A program made the position numbers and the translations under genes. Below are positions 25,367 through 34,202 of a stretch of 64,000 nt of DNA, one piece after another. The stretch comes from Martinezella calliandrae (GTDB lineage Bacteria; Pseudomonadota; Alphaproteobacteria; Rhizobiales; Rhizobiaceae), in assembly GCF_030272695.1 (NCBI RefSeq), contig NZ_JARFYN010000006.1, positions 1 to 64,000 on the forward strand. The letters are read 5' to 3'. Every line of letters begins with the position of its first letter. The stretch's first letter is position 1. Below the pieces are notes generated by a model that did not search any database, was not told where the DNA came from, and saw only the letters and a program-made list of their open reading frames with translations.

Positions 25367-25795
25367 ATGGCCGAGTTGAAGGTGAAGACGAGAAAGACCG
25401 GCGCGACCGCAACCGTCGGTCGCACCGGTCTTCCGCATGTGACGTCCGTGACCGGCGGCGAGATCGATATCGTCACCTCGCCGTCGCAACCGGGCTTCAA
25501 TCCGCTTGACCTGCTTTATTCCTCGCTGTCCGCCTGCCTCGTGCTCAGCGCCCGCATGGCCGCGAGCAGTCTCGGCGTACTCGACAAGCTGACGGAGGTA
25601 ACTGCCGTCGTGACTGGCGAGAAGGCGACGGAAGGGCTGTCGCGCGTCGAAAAGTTCAACATTGCCTTCACGATCAAAGGTGATTTCGGCGACGAGATCC
25701 GCAATGCCATCGCGCACGCCGCCGAGGACGAGATCTGCACAGTCAGCAATACGATCCGTGGAAATCCGAAATTCGAGACGGTGATTTCGGGGTAA
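25367..25795 (+). CDS. OsmC/Ohr-family protein
   Basis: A 142-residue OsmC-like protein. The two peroxidatic cysteines typical of the family are in SACLVLSARM (about residue 57) and DEICTVSNT (near 125), and NPLDLLYSSLSACL is the conserved helix. Members reduce organic hydroperoxides using dithiol donors, but many are of unknown role. GAGGGA upstream fits the start. It is followed by a RIME-like repeat and converges with the next operon. Confidence 0.85.
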   Translation: MAELKVKTRKTGATATVGRTGLPHVTSVTGGEIDIVTSPSQPGFNPLDLLYSSLSACLVLSARMAASSLGVLDKLTEVTAVVTGEKATEGLSRVEKFNIAFTIKGDFGDEIRNAIAHAAEDEICTVSNTIRGNPKFETVISG

Positions 25796-25805
25796 TTCAA
25801 TTCCG

Positions 25806-25943
25806 AAAAGCCCCTCATCCGTTCTTTGTCAGTTCGCTTCGCTCAATTTCAATTGTTCAGCTCCACCTTCTGCCCGCACGCGGGGCAAAGGGTTTTGACG
25901 GTATCGCTCCCTCTCTCCGTCAATACGGGGTGAGGGGCTTTTT
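25806..25943. repeat. RIME-like intergenic repeat, copy 1
   Basis: Outer arms AAAAGCCCCTCATCC (25806-25820) and GGGGTGAGGGGCTTTT (25927-25942) are inverted, and an inner block resembles CACCTTCTGCCCGC-ACGCGGGGC. The same CCCTCATCC...CCACCTTCT...GGTGAGGGGC layout recurs at 47233-47384. Palindromic elements of this kind (RIME/ABC type) are scattered between genes of Rhizobiaceae. This copy sits between two convergent genes and may also end transcription on both strands. Confidence 0.65.
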
Positions 25944-25947
25944 ATTA

Positions 25948-26487
25948 TTACGCCGGCAGCTCAAAGCCCTCGAGGTAAGGCCCAAGCTCCGGATCGACAT
26001 CCACCTTTACTACATTGTTGTAGATTGCCGTGGCGATCATGATGCCGGCGAAAGCCACGAGATTGGCGAGTGTCGGTTCATCGTAGCGTGCCTTCAATCG
26101 GTCCCATAATTCCTCCGGCACGGCATTGGAATCCCTGACGATGGCCTTGCCGAAATTGATCAGCAGCGCCTCGTCTTCGGTGGGCACGATGGTTTCCGGC
26201 GTCAGGCCGGCGTTGGTCAGTGCCCGGCGGAAGAAACCGACCGGGATGATCGCGCGGCTTTCCAGCGAAATCGCGTGGCAGAAAAGCCAGACGGCGCGGT
26301 CGTCCAGCGCCGGGCGCAGTTCATCTCGCAGCGTAAACCATTCGGCATAGACGCGGTGTGCCACCGGTGAATGCAGCAGCGTCCGCTTCATATTGGTCAT
26401 GCGGCCGCGCAGCTGCACTTCGCGATCATGTTCGGCGCGGACGGCGTCGGAGGCGATGTCGTAATCGATCTGAGTGATATGGCTCAT
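25948..26487 (-). CDS. AhpD/carboxymuconolactone decarboxylase-like protein
   Basis: A 179-residue helical protein resembling the larger CMD-like proteins (MKRTLLHSPVAHRVYAEWFTLRDELRPAL..., ...LVAFAGIMIATAIYNNVV). The redox CxxC seen in AhpD is missing; a single Cys (LFCHAISLESR) and neighbouring His remain at the equivalent position, so peroxidase activity is doubtful. It starts 13 bases after the FMN monooxygenase gene on the same strand and is probably cotranscribed with it. FMN monooxygenase plus CMD-like pairs are common in sulfur or xenobiotic degradation loci. Confidence 0.72.
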   Translation of the reverse strand: MSHITQIDYDIASDAVRAEHDREVQLRGRMTNMKRTLLHSPVAHRVYAEWFTLRDELRPALDDRAVWLFCHAISLESRAIIPVGFFRRALTNAGLTPETIVPTEDEALLINFGKAIVRDSNAVPEELWDRLKARYDEPTLANLVAFAGIMIATAIYNNVVKVDVDPELGPYLEGFELPA

Positions 26488-26500
26488 CGGCTTTTGTCTT

Positions 26501-27847
26501 TCACTGTGCCGCTTCGGAAACCTGTGGGAAGAAGCGGTTCTGCGGGCGCGGAAGGCCGAGATGCTCGCGCAAGGTCGTGCCCTCGTATTCGAGTCGGAAA
26601 ATGCCGCGGCGCTGCAGTTCCGGAACGACGCGCGTTGTCACGTCTTGCAAGCCCTGCGGCAGGAAGGGGAAGACGACGTTGAAGCCGTCCGAGCCTTCCT
26701 CGTACAGCCATTGCTCCATCTCGTCGGCTATTGTCTGTGGCGTGCCGACGAAGGCAAGGCCGGCATAGCCGCCGAGGCGCTGGGCAAGCTGGCGCACGGT
26801 AAGCTGTTCCGCTTCGGCCAGCGCGATGACGCGCTCCCTGCCGCTCTTGCTGGCATTGGTTTCCGGGATTTCCGGCAGCGGCCCATCGGGATCGAAGCTG
26901 GAGGCATCATGACCGAGCGCGATCGACAGGGAGGCGATGGCGCTGTCGTAGTGGACGAGGCTATCGAGCTTGGCACGTTTGGCTTTCGCCTCCTCGACGG
27001 TATCGCCGACGACGATGAAGGCAGCCGGAAGGATCTTCAGGTGATCCGGATTGCGGCCGATCAACTGCATCCGGCCCTTGATGTCGGCGAAGATCGCCTT
27101 GCCGTCGGCGAGATTGCGAGGGGCGGCGAAGACCGCTTCGGCAGTTTCGGCGGCAAGCTGGCGTCCGGCATCTGATTGCCCAGCCTGGACGATCACCGGC
27201 CACCCCTGCGGCGGGCGAGCAATATTGAGCGGACCGCGAACGCTCAACTCTTCGCCCTTGTGGGCAAGCACATGCATCCTTTCCGGGTCGAAGAAGATGC
27301 CGCTTTCGGCATCGCGGAGGAAAGCGTCGTCAGCGAAGCTGTCCCAGAGGCCGGTGACGACATCGTAGAACTCGCGTGCGCGATGATAGCGTTCTCCGTG
27401 CTCCATATGCTCTTCAAGGCCAAAATTCAGGGCCGCGTCCGGATTGGATGTGGTGACGATATTCCAGCCGGCGCGACCGCCGCTGATATGGTCGAGAGAG
27501 GCGAAGCGACGGGCGATGTGGTACGGCTGGTCGAAGGTGGTGGAGGCCGTGGCGACGAGACCGATCTTTTCGGTTACGGCCGCGAGCGCCGAGAGCAGCG
27601 TGAAGGGCTCGAACGAGGTCACGGTCTGGCTGCGCTTTAGCGCCTCGATGGGCATGTTAAGAACGGCGAGATGATCCGCCATGAAGAAGGCATCAAATTT
27701 CGCCTGTTCCAGCGCCTGCGCAAAACTCTTGATATGCTTGAAATTGAAATTCGCATCCGGATAGGATCCGGGATAGCGCCACGCGCCGGTATGCAGGCTG
27801 ACAGGGCGCATGAAGGCCCCAAGCTTCAATTGCTTCTGTTCACTCAC
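26501..27847 (-). CDS. NtaA/DmoA-family FMN-dependent monooxygenase
   Basis: A 448-residue luciferase-like monooxygenase, second of the window. Key segments: LKLGAFMRPVSLHTGAWRYP, FDAFFMADHLAVL, LDHISGGRAGWNIVTTSNPDAALNFG (the flavin-site GRAGWNIVTT), REFYDVVTGLWDSF, and PVIVQAGQSDAGRQLAAETAEAVFA. It needs FMNH2 and O2 and probably attacks a sulfur, amine or ether compound. The GTG at 27847 is favoured because GAGAGGG lies about 9 bases upstream; the only longer starts are TTG or GTG without a site. It leads the AhpD-like gene. Confidence 0.88.
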   Translation of the reverse strand: MSEQKQLKLGAFMRPVSLHTGAWRYPGSYPDANFNFKHIKSFAQALEQAKFDAFFMADHLAVLNMPIEALKRSQTVTSFEPFTLLSALAAVTEKIGLVATASTTFDQPYHIARRFASLDHISGGRAGWNIVTTSNPDAALNFGLEEHMEHGERYHRAREFYDVVTGLWDSFADDAFLRDAESGIFFDPERMHVLAHKGEELSVRGPLNIARPPQGWPVIVQAGQSDAGRQLAAETAEAVFAAPRNLADGKAIFADIKGRMQLIGRNPDHLKILPAAFIVVGDTVEEAKAKRAKLDSLVHYDSAIASLSIALGHDASSFDPDGPLPEIPETNASKSGRERVIALAEAEQLTVRQLAQRLGGYAGLAFVGTPQTIADEMEQWLYEEGSDGFNVVFPFLPQGLQDVTTRVVPELQRRGIFRLEYEGTTLREHLGLPRPQNRFFPQVSEAAQ

Positions 27848-27987
27848 GGGTCCATCCCTCTCGGATATCACTGGTTCATGGCGGCCTGTGCAGGCAAACG
27901 CCGGCAAGACATTTCCTTTCGACGTAGGAGCGTTATCGACGCATTCAAAGAGCCGATTTCATTTATTTGATCGGTTCCACGCAATAT

Positions 27988-28574
27988 TCATCCAGCGACG
28001 CTTTCCACCGCGGTTTGCCGGGCAAAAACCTTGACGAGCCGGTCGATGAAGGCAAGCACGCGAGGGGAGCGCTGGCGACTATGGGGATAAGCGTCGAGAT
28101 GGGCGTCTTCGTCGGCCGAAAGCCCTTGGGGACGTGAGGGAGCTCGTCGGATTTCAGGGCGTATTCGGCCTGATAGCGCGGCACCTGAAACAGGCCCAGG
28201 CGCTCTGTCATGTAAAGCTCGATCTCCAGATAAGTCCCCCGGAAAGACGAAAGTTTCGCCAAGACGAAATGCCAGGCGAGAGTGAAGTGCACATCAAAGC
28301 GCAGAATGCCTTCGGCTTGGCTCCCGCAAAGGCGCCCTCGGCATCCTCACAAGGGATAGTTTCCACAGACAGCGCCGCCAATAGCTCTCGCCATCCAGCG
28401 TCAGACTGACATGCCTAGTCGCTGGCTGCAGCAGGCCAAGGCTGAGGCGCGCCCCCAGCTGCTTAGCGGCCTCCCTCACCGACAGCGCGGCAGGCCGGTG
28501 TCTTCGGCGGCCTGCGTCAATCCTGCGCCGTTCCACGATGCGCGAAAACACCCCACGGCATCGAATCTGTCCAC
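27988..28574 (-). pseudogene. LysR-family regulator, degraded
   Basis: LysR-type sequence can be read on the minus strand only by switching frames. The start is GTG-DRFDAV (28574), then LTQAAEDTGLPR, then in another frame AALSVREAAKQLGARL and TRHVSLTLDGESY (the helix-turn-helix and wing), then RFDVHFTLAWHF-like sequence of the effector domain, and finally YPHSRQRSPRVLAFIDRLVKVFA, the normal C-terminus, ending at 27988. The span of 587 bases is about 300 short of an intact gene, so the effector domain has an internal deletion as well as several frameshifts. It is divergent from the SDR gene at 28699, which it probably once controlled. Confidence 0.8.
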
Positions 28575-28698
28575 TTTTCTTTATTCGTCAATTTCGGATA
28601 GTGATGTCAAATAATGCATGATTATCCGCCGCATGAAAAGGAGCATCTTCCTCTCATCGAAACGCGCTACGGCGCAATCGCAGCGAAGGATGAAGGCA

Positions 28699-29439
28699 AT
28701 GACCAACAATTCCAACAAAATAGCTATTGTTACAGGCGCGTCCCGCGGTATCGGCGCCGCGATTGCGGAACGCCTCGCAAAGGACGGCTTCACCGTCGTC
28801 ATCAATTATGCCGGCAGCGAAGCAGCGGCCGAGGAGCTGGCACGCAAGATTGAGGAAAAGGGCGGCAAGGCGCTGACAGCCAAGGCTGACGTTTCCGACG
28901 CCGAAGCCGTGCGCCGCATGTTCGATACAGCCGAAGCTGCTTTTGGTGGCGTCGACGTCCTGGTCAACAATGCCGGCATTATGCAGCTCGCCAAAATCGC
29001 CGATGCCGACGACGCCCATTTCGACCGGCACATGGCCATCAATCTGAAGGGCACTTTCAATACGCTGCGCGAAGCCGGCAAGCGCTTGCGCGACGGCGGC
29101 CGGATCATCAACTTGTCCACCAGCATCGTCGGGCTCAAGCTTGAGACCTATGGCGTCTACGCCGCCACCAAGGCCGCCGTCGAAACGCTGACCGGCATCA
29201 TGTCCAAGGAAATGCGCGGCCGCTCGATCACGGTCAATGCTGTCGCTCCTGGCCCGACGGCCACCGACCTCTTCCTCATCGGCAAGAGCGACGAGTTGAT
29301 CGACCGCCTGGCCAAGATGAACCCGCTGGAACGCCTGGGCACGCCGGAAGACATCGCCGCCGCCGTCGCCTTCCTCGCAGGCCCCGACGGCCGCTGGATC
29401 AACGGCCAGACGTTGCGCGCCAATGGCGGCATGGTCTGA
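28699..29439 (+). CDS. SDR-family oxidoreductase (3-oxoacyl-ACP reductase-like)
   Basis: A 246-residue classical short-chain dehydrogenase. TGASRGIGAAIAERL (about 13-27) binds NAD(P); NNAGIM is near 92; catalytic Ser lies in INLSTSIVG, with Tyr and Lys in YAATKAAVETL; the C-terminus RWINGQTLRANGGMV is typical of FabG-like enzymes. The substrate is unknown. The ATG at 28699 is chosen for spacing to GAAGG and homology. It lies next to a ruined LysR gene that would normally activate it, and 105 bases before a second SDR gene. Confidence 0.88.
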   Translation: MTNNSNKIAIVTGASRGIGAAIAERLAKDGFTVVINYAGSEAAAEELARKIEEKGGKALTAKADVSDAEAVRRMFDTAEAAFGGVDVLVNNAGIMQLAKIADADDAHFDRHMAINLKGTFNTLREAGKRLRDGGRIINLSTSIVGLKLETYGVYAATKAAVETLTGIMSKEMRGRSITVNAVAPGPTATDLFLIGKSDELIDRLAKMNPLERLGTPEDIAAAVAFLAGPDGRWINGQTLRANGGMV

Positions 29440-29544
29440 GCGCTCTCAAGTGGCGGCGCAACAGGACCCGTCGCCACCACCTCATACCGCTCTGAACCCA
29501 TTTGACCCATCCGCAACATAGCCACTTCGAAAAGGAATAGGATC

Positions 29545-30447
29545 ATGAGCAAACAAATTATCGTCATCACCGGTGCATCGAGCGGCTTCGGCGCTCTCAC
29601 TGCCCGTGCGCTCGCTAAGGCCGGCCACACCGTCTATGCCAGCATGCGCGAAACGGAAGGCCGCAATGCGCCGCAGGTCGCTGAGGTCGCCGCCTTTGCC
29701 AAGGAGAACGGCGTGGACCTCAAGGCCGTCGAACTCGACGTCGCGTCGGACGCTTCCGTAAAAGCCGGCATCGCCAAGGTCATCGGGCAGGAAGGACATA
29801 TCGACGTCATCGTTCACAATGCCGGCCATATGTCCTTCGGCCCGGCGGAAGCCTTCACGCCGGAACAGTTCGCCCAGCTCTACGACATCAACGTCCTGAG
29901 CACCCAGCGCGTCAACCGCGCAGCGCTGCCCCATCTGCGCAAAAAGGGCAAGGGCTTGGTGGTCTGGGTGTCGTCTTCCAGCACCCGCGGTGGCACGCCG
30001 CCGTACCTCTCGCCCTATTTCGCAGCCAAGGCCGCCATGGATTCGCTCGCCGTCTCATACGCGTCCGAACTGACCCGTTGGGGCATCGAAACCGCCATCA
30101 TCGTACCCGGCGCCTTCACCAAGGGCACCAACCACTTTGCTCATTCCGGCTCGCCCGCCGACAAGGCGTGTGCCGCCGAATATGACCTTGGTCCCTATGC
30201 CGGCGTTCCGGACCAGGCGCTGAAGGGTCTGGCGTCGCTGGAGCCCGCCGACGCCGATGCCGCCGCGGTCGCTGTCGCTATCGTCGATGTCGTCAACATG
30301 CCTTTCGGCACGCGTCCGTTTCGCACCCATATCGATCCGTCCGAGGACGGCGCGGAAATCGTCAACGGCGTTGCCGATCGCGTTCGCGCCGAGCTTTTCC
30401 GCCGCATCGGGCTGGAAGATCTGCTGAAGCCACATGTGAAGGGTTGA
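29545..30447 (+). CDS. SDR-family oxidoreductase
   Basis: A 300-residue short-chain dehydrogenase with TGASSGFGALTARAL (about 8-22), HNAGHMSFGPAE, catalytic Ser in VVWVSSSSTRG and the Tyr/Lys pair in YLSPYFAAKAAMDSLA. The longer C-terminus (FGTRPFRTHIDPSEDGAEIVNGVADRVRAE) is typical of SDRs related to retinol-dehydrogenase-like proteins. AAAAGGAATAGG upstream supports the start. It may be transcribed with the preceding SDR gene and ends at a hairpin terminator. Substrate unknown. Confidence 0.87.
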   Translation: MSKQIIVITGASSGFGALTARALAKAGHTVYASMRETEGRNAPQVAEVAAFAKENGVDLKAVELDVASDASVKAGIAKVIGQEGHIDVIVHNAGHMSFGPAEAFTPEQFAQLYDINVLSTQRVNRAALPHLRKKGKGLVVWVSSSSTRGGTPPYLSPYFAAKAAMDSLAVSYASELTRWGIETAIIVPGAFTKGTNHFAHSGSPADKACAAEYDLGPYAGVPDQALKGLASLEPADADAAAVAVAIVDVVNMPFGTRPFRTHIDPSEDGAEIVNGVADRVRAELFRRIGLEDLLKPHVKG

Positions 30448-30482
30448 ACCATCTGTCCCGCCGCACCATTTTAAAGGTTGAA

Positions 30483-30519
30483 ATCGCCGCTTCTGTGCCA
30501 CAGGGGCGGCGATCGTTTG
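30483..30519 (+). terminator. Hairpin terminator after the second SDR gene
   Basis: ATCGCCGC (30483-30490) pairs with GCGGCGAT (30506-30513), with an inner CTGTG/CACAG stem, followed by CGTTTGTTT. It lies 36 bases after the SDR stop. Confidence 0.65.
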
Positions 30520-30608
30520 TTTCGATGGACCATCTATTTGCGTTGTGCTGCGTTCCAAGGCCGCCTATTTCGTATTAAAGCGAATCTATTCCGGGGTCGG
30601 AGATATCC

Positions 30609-31820
30609 ATGAACGACAAGGACATTGGCGAAATCGCCTCCTGGCTCATGCAGAGCGGCCTCAAGGGCATGGGGGAAGCCGACATCCTGGCGGGATTCTG
30701 CGAGGCCTGCCGCCAGCGCGGGCTCAATGTCGATCGCGCCATGGCGCTGATGGATACGCTCCATCCTGTCTATGAAGGTCGTGCCTTCCGCTGGGACGGC
30801 AACCAGGTGATCGAGCGCGAGTTCGAATATGGCCCGTCGCATCAGGGGATCGCCGCCGAGAACTGGCTGCGCTCTTCCTTCTATCATTTGCTGACGACAG
30901 GCGGGGACGAGGTGCGTCGCCGCATCGGTTTTGGTGACCCGATCGATTTCTTCGGGCTTGATACGCTGAAGACTGATGGACATACTGATTACCTCGCCAT
31001 GGTGCACCGGTTCGAAGAGGGTGGCACGATCGGCGAGATGGATTGTTTCTATTCTCATTTCGCCACCGCGGCCGAAGCGGGTTTCCTCGACGAGGACCTG
31101 CATGTGTTGCGCAAGCTCACACCGGCCCTGGGTTTGGCGATCAAATGCACCGCCATGGGACGCATTGCTCGCACTATCGCCGAGGTTTATCTGGGCGAAG
31201 ATGCCGCCCGGCATGTTCTCGAGGGCAAGATCACGCGCGGTAAGGCCGAGCGCATCTCGGCGGCGCTGTGGTTTTCCGACCTCGCCAACTACACCCGCAT
31301 TTCCGACACGGCCGAGCCGGATGAAATCATTCCGATGCTGAACGCCTACGCCGACGCTGTGATTTCCTCGATCCATGAGGCCGGCGGCAATGTGCTGAAA
31401 CTGATCGGCGATGGCACGCTGGCGATCTTTAAGGCCCGCGATGCGGGTGACGCCTGTGCTGCGGCACTGATGGCTGAATCGCTGCTGCGCCAGCGGCTGC
31501 GCGATCTCAATTCCCAACGGCAGATTGAGGGCAGGCCGGTGACGGACGTCTATCTCGGCCTGCATATCGGCGATGTCTTCTACGGCAATATCGGCAGCAT
31601 GGACCGGCTGGACTTCACCGTCATCGGCCCGGCCGTCAACGAGGTTAGCCGCATTGCCTCCATGTGCCGTTCGGCCGACCGCAACGTCCTTATGTCGTCG
31701 AATTTCGTTGAGGCGCTGTCGTCCAGCCAGAGCAACGATCTCGTCTCCGTCGGCCGCTATGCGCTGCGCGGCGTTAAGCGGCCGCAGGAGCTATTCACGC
31801 TGCTTTCGTCGGCTGCTTGA
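30609..31820 (+). CDS. Class III adenylate/guanylate cyclase
   Basis: A 403-residue cytosolic protein. The C-terminal part (about 205-400) is a class III nucleotide cyclase domain with both metal aspartates, D224 (WFSDLANYT) and D268 (KLIGDGTLAIF). K264 and D335 (RLDFTVIGP) are the adenine-selecting pair, and N344 and R348 (VNEVSRIA) stabilise the transition state. An ATP substrate giving cAMP is therefore expected. The N-terminal 200 residues are a non-membrane domain often seen with rhizobial cyclases, of unknown sensor function. It is a single-gene unit; rhizobia carry many such cyclases. Confidence 0.92.
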   Translation: MNDKDIGEIASWLMQSGLKGMGEADILAGFCEACRQRGLNVDRAMALMDTLHPVYEGRAFRWDGNQVIEREFEYGPSHQGIAAENWLRSSFYHLLTTGGDEVRRRIGFGDPIDFFGLDTLKTDGHTDYLAMVHRFEEGGTIGEMDCFYSHFATAAEAGFLDEDLHVLRKLTPALGLAIKCTAMGRIARTIAEVYLGEDAARHVLEGKITRGKAERISAALWFSDLANYTRISDTAEPDEIIPMLNAYADAVISSIHEAGGNVLKLIGDGTLAIFKARDAGDACAAALMAESLLRQRLRDLNSQRQIEGRPVTDVYLGLHIGDVFYGNIGSMDRLDFTVIGPAVNEVSRIASMCRSADRNVLMSSNFVEALSSSQSNDLVSVGRYALRGVKRPQELFTLLSSAA

Positions 31821-31826
31821 CGGCTT

Positions 31827-33794
31827 TCACCGGCGCCCAGCCGAAAACATCGGGCCGCCTTTGTGTGGCGGGAAACCGTAGCCGTTGATCATCACCAGAT
31901 CGATGTCGCTGGCGCGGGAGGCGATGCCCTCGGCAAGGAGCGCATCACCCTCATCAGCCATGGCCTTCAGCAAGCGTGTGACGATCTCGTCTGCGGTGAA
32001 GCTCTTCGGCGCAATGTTCTTTTCAGCACGGGCGGTTTCGATTATGGCGGTGACTTCCGGGTCGACGGTGCGCTTGCCATCGGAATAGGCATACCAGCCG
32101 CGCCGGGCCTTTTGACCGAAGCGGCCGGCTTCGCAGAGGCGATCGGCGATGACGACGTAACGGGCAGCGGGATCACGAGTTGACGCTTGGCGTTTGCGCC
32201 GCGCCCAGGCGATTTCGAGTCCCGCCATGTCGTAGACCGCAAAGAGGCCCATCGGGAAGCCGTAGGCTTCCAGTGCCGCGTCGATCTCATGGGGCATCGC
32301 GCCGTCCTCCACCATGAATTCGGCCTCACGGCGATAGGCGGAGAAGATACGGTTGCCAATGAACCCCTCGGTGACGCCGCAGACGACGGCGAGCTTCCCG
32401 AGGCGCTTGGCGAAGGCGAGGGCGCTCGCCAGCACATCCGGCGCCGTGTTTTCGCAATTCACGACTTCCAGCAGTCGCATGATGTTGGCGGGCGAGAAGA
32501 AGTGCAAGCCAATGATCCGCTCGGGATGGGCAGTTGCAGCTGCGATGACATTCGGATCGAGGTAGCTGGTGTTGGTCGCAAGGATGGCGTCGGCGCGAAT
32601 AATGCCGTCGAGGCGTTGGAACAGCTCGGTCTTGACGGACAGATCATCGAAGACAGCTTCGATGACGAGATCGGCTGGCGCGAGCTCTTGCGCATTGGCG
32701 GCAACCGTCAATCGGCTAAGACGATCGTCCCGGCTTTTGATATCGAGGCGACCCGATTGCACGGCTTTGTCCATGATGCCGGTAATCCGCTCACGGCCCT
32801 TGTCGGCGCCTTCCTGGGTTTGTTCGATGCCAATGACGCGATAGTCGGCGTTCAGCGCAGCGACCGCGATGCCGGAGCCCATCAGGCCGGTGCCGACGAT
32901 GCCGATGGTTTCGATCTTGTGCGGCGCGACCTTTTCTAGGCCTTCGACCTTGCCGGCGGCACGCTCTGCGAAGAAGACGTGGCGCAGTGCCGCGGCATCT
33001 TCGCTGTCGCGCAGTTCGACGAAGGTGCGGCGTTCCTCAGCTAACCCTTCTGCAAGAGAGGACGCTGCGGCGAGGCGAACGAGACGGACGGCTTCGGCGG
33101 GCGCACGCTGACCACGTGCCTTGCGAAGCGCTTCGGTAGCTGCCTTGTCGATCGCTTCCGCAGGTTCAGGCGGAACAGACAGCGCGCCAGTGCGGCGCAA
33201 GGAGAGATCGGCTGCGCTCTTGGCACTGGCAATGGCGGCATCGATCAGCGGGTTTTCTGTCAGGTTATCGATAATACCAAGTTTGTGTGCTTCCGTGGCC
33301 GAGACAAGGCGGCCACTAGAGATCAGTTCGGTGGCTGCGGCGGTGCCGATCAGGCGTGGTAGGCGCTGCGTACCACCGGCGCCGGGAACGATACCGAGCT
33401 TGACTTCCGGCAGGCCGATTTTGGCGGAGGGACCGGCATCGCGCCTATGGCAGGCAAGCGCCACTTCCACGCCGCCACCCAAGGCAACACCGTTGATGGC
33501 AGCGGCGACGGGTTTGGAGAAATCTTCTATGCGGGCAATGACTTGCGGCAGCAGCGGCTCGATGGGAGGCTTGCCGAACTCCTTGATGTCGGCGCCGCCG
33601 ATGAAGGTGTTGCCAGCTCCTGTCAACACAAGGGCAACAATCGAATTGTCCTTTTCGGCATGATCCAGCGCCGCCATCAGACCGGCGCGGACATCGACCG
33701 AGAGCGCATTGACGGGCGGATTGTCGATGGTGACGACGAGAACGCCATCGGCAAGCGTTGCCGAGATAGTGTCAGAAAAGCGCAATGCCGCCAT
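31827..33794 (-). CDS. Enoyl-CoA hydratase/3-hydroxyacyl-CoA dehydrogenase fusion
   Basis: A 655-residue FadB/FadJ-type enzyme. The N-terminal crotonase half has the two catalytic glutamates E110 (GGGVEVALACH) and E130 (IGLPEVKLG) and the oxyanion loops FIGGADI and GAGGTQRLP. The dehydrogenase half begins IGIVGTGLMGSGIA near 300, with NTSYLDP and the catalytic His in GLHFFSPANIM, then the C-terminal 3HCDH domains. It carries out hydration and NAD-dependent oxidation of enoyl-CoA. The chain stops at HKGGPMFSAGRR; relatives usually continue for about 40 more residues, so the C-terminus seems trimmed where the cyclase gene abuts. It is the last gene of the eight-gene operon starting at 40964. 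Confidence 0.88.
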   Translation of the reverse strand: MAALRFSDTISATLADGVLVVTIDNPPVNALSVDVRAGLMAALDHAEKDNSIVALVLTGAGNTFIGGADIKEFGKPPIEPLLPQVIARIEDFSKPVAAAINGVALGGGVEVALACHRRDAGPSAKIGLPEVKLGIVPGAGGTQRLPRLIGTAAATELISSGRLVSATEAHKLGIIDNLTENPLIDAAIASAKSAADLSLRRTGALSVPPEPAEAIDKAATEALRKARGQRAPAEAVRLVRLAAASSLAEGLAEERRTFVELRDSEDAAALRHVFFAERAAGKVEGLEKVAPHKIETIGIVGTGLMGSGIAVAALNADYRVIGIEQTQEGADKGRERITGIMDKAVQSGRLDIKSRDDRLSRLTVAANAQELAPADLVIEAVFDDLSVKTELFQRLDGIIRADAILATNTSYLDPNVIAAATAHPERIIGLHFFSPANIMRLLEVVNCENTAPDVLASALAFAKRLGKLAVVCGVTEGFIGNRIFSAYRREAEFMVEDGAMPHEIDAALEAYGFPMGLFAVYDMAGLEIAWARRKRQASTRDPAARYVVIADRLCEAGRFGQKARRGWYAYSDGKRTVDPEVTAIIETARAEKNIAPKSFTADEIVTRLLKAMADEGDALLAEGIASRASDIDLVMINGYGFPPHKGGPMFSAGRR

Positions 33795-33806
33795 GACGAG
33801 CCCTTC

Positions 33807-34202
33807 CTAATCCGGAATGACGGCGGTCGCCTGGATCTCGATCTTGGCGCGATCCTCGACGAGGGCGACGACTTGCAAAGCGGCCATGGCCGGGAAATGC
33901 CGGCCGATGATCTCGCGATAGACCTGGCCGATACCCTTTAGATTGTCCAGATATTCCTTTTTGTCAGTGAAGTACCAGGTCATCGAAGTGATGTGCTGCG
34001 GCTTGGCGCCGCCTTCGGCGAGGATGGCGACGACATTCTTCAGCGTCTGACGCACCTGTTCGACAAAGTCATCGCTTTCGAATTCGCAAGCGGCGTTCCA
34101 GCCGACCTGGCCGCCAACGAACACCATGCGGCCAGTCGCCGCCATGCCGTTGGCATATCCGATCGGCTTGGCCCAGCCTTCAGGTTGCAGGATGGTGTGC
34201 AT
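33807..34202 (-). CDS. RidA-family (YjgF/YER057c/UK114) protein
   Basis: A 131-residue RidA-like protein (VFVGGQVGWNAACEFES..., FVEQVRQTLKNVVAILAEGGAKPQHIT..., PAMAALQVVALVEDRAKIEIQATAVI). The Arg that binds the substrate carboxylate in classical RidA deaminases (near residue 105, in the TRxxV block) is not conserved; the equivalent stretch reads MAALQVVAL, so it belongs to a different subgroup. RidA proteins hydrolyse reactive enamines/imines. Its reading frame overlaps the thioesterase gene by 23 bases, so it is an integral part of the operon. In this context it may deaminate the amino-oxo-cyclohexene CoA product of the first enzyme (inference). Confidence 0.85.
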   Translation of the reverse strand: MHTILQPEGWAKPIGYANGMAATGRMVFVGGQVGWNAACEFESDDFVEQVRQTLKNVVAILAEGGAKPQHITSMTWYFTDKKEYLDNLKGIGQVYREIIGRHFPAMAALQVVALVEDRAKIEIQATAVIPD

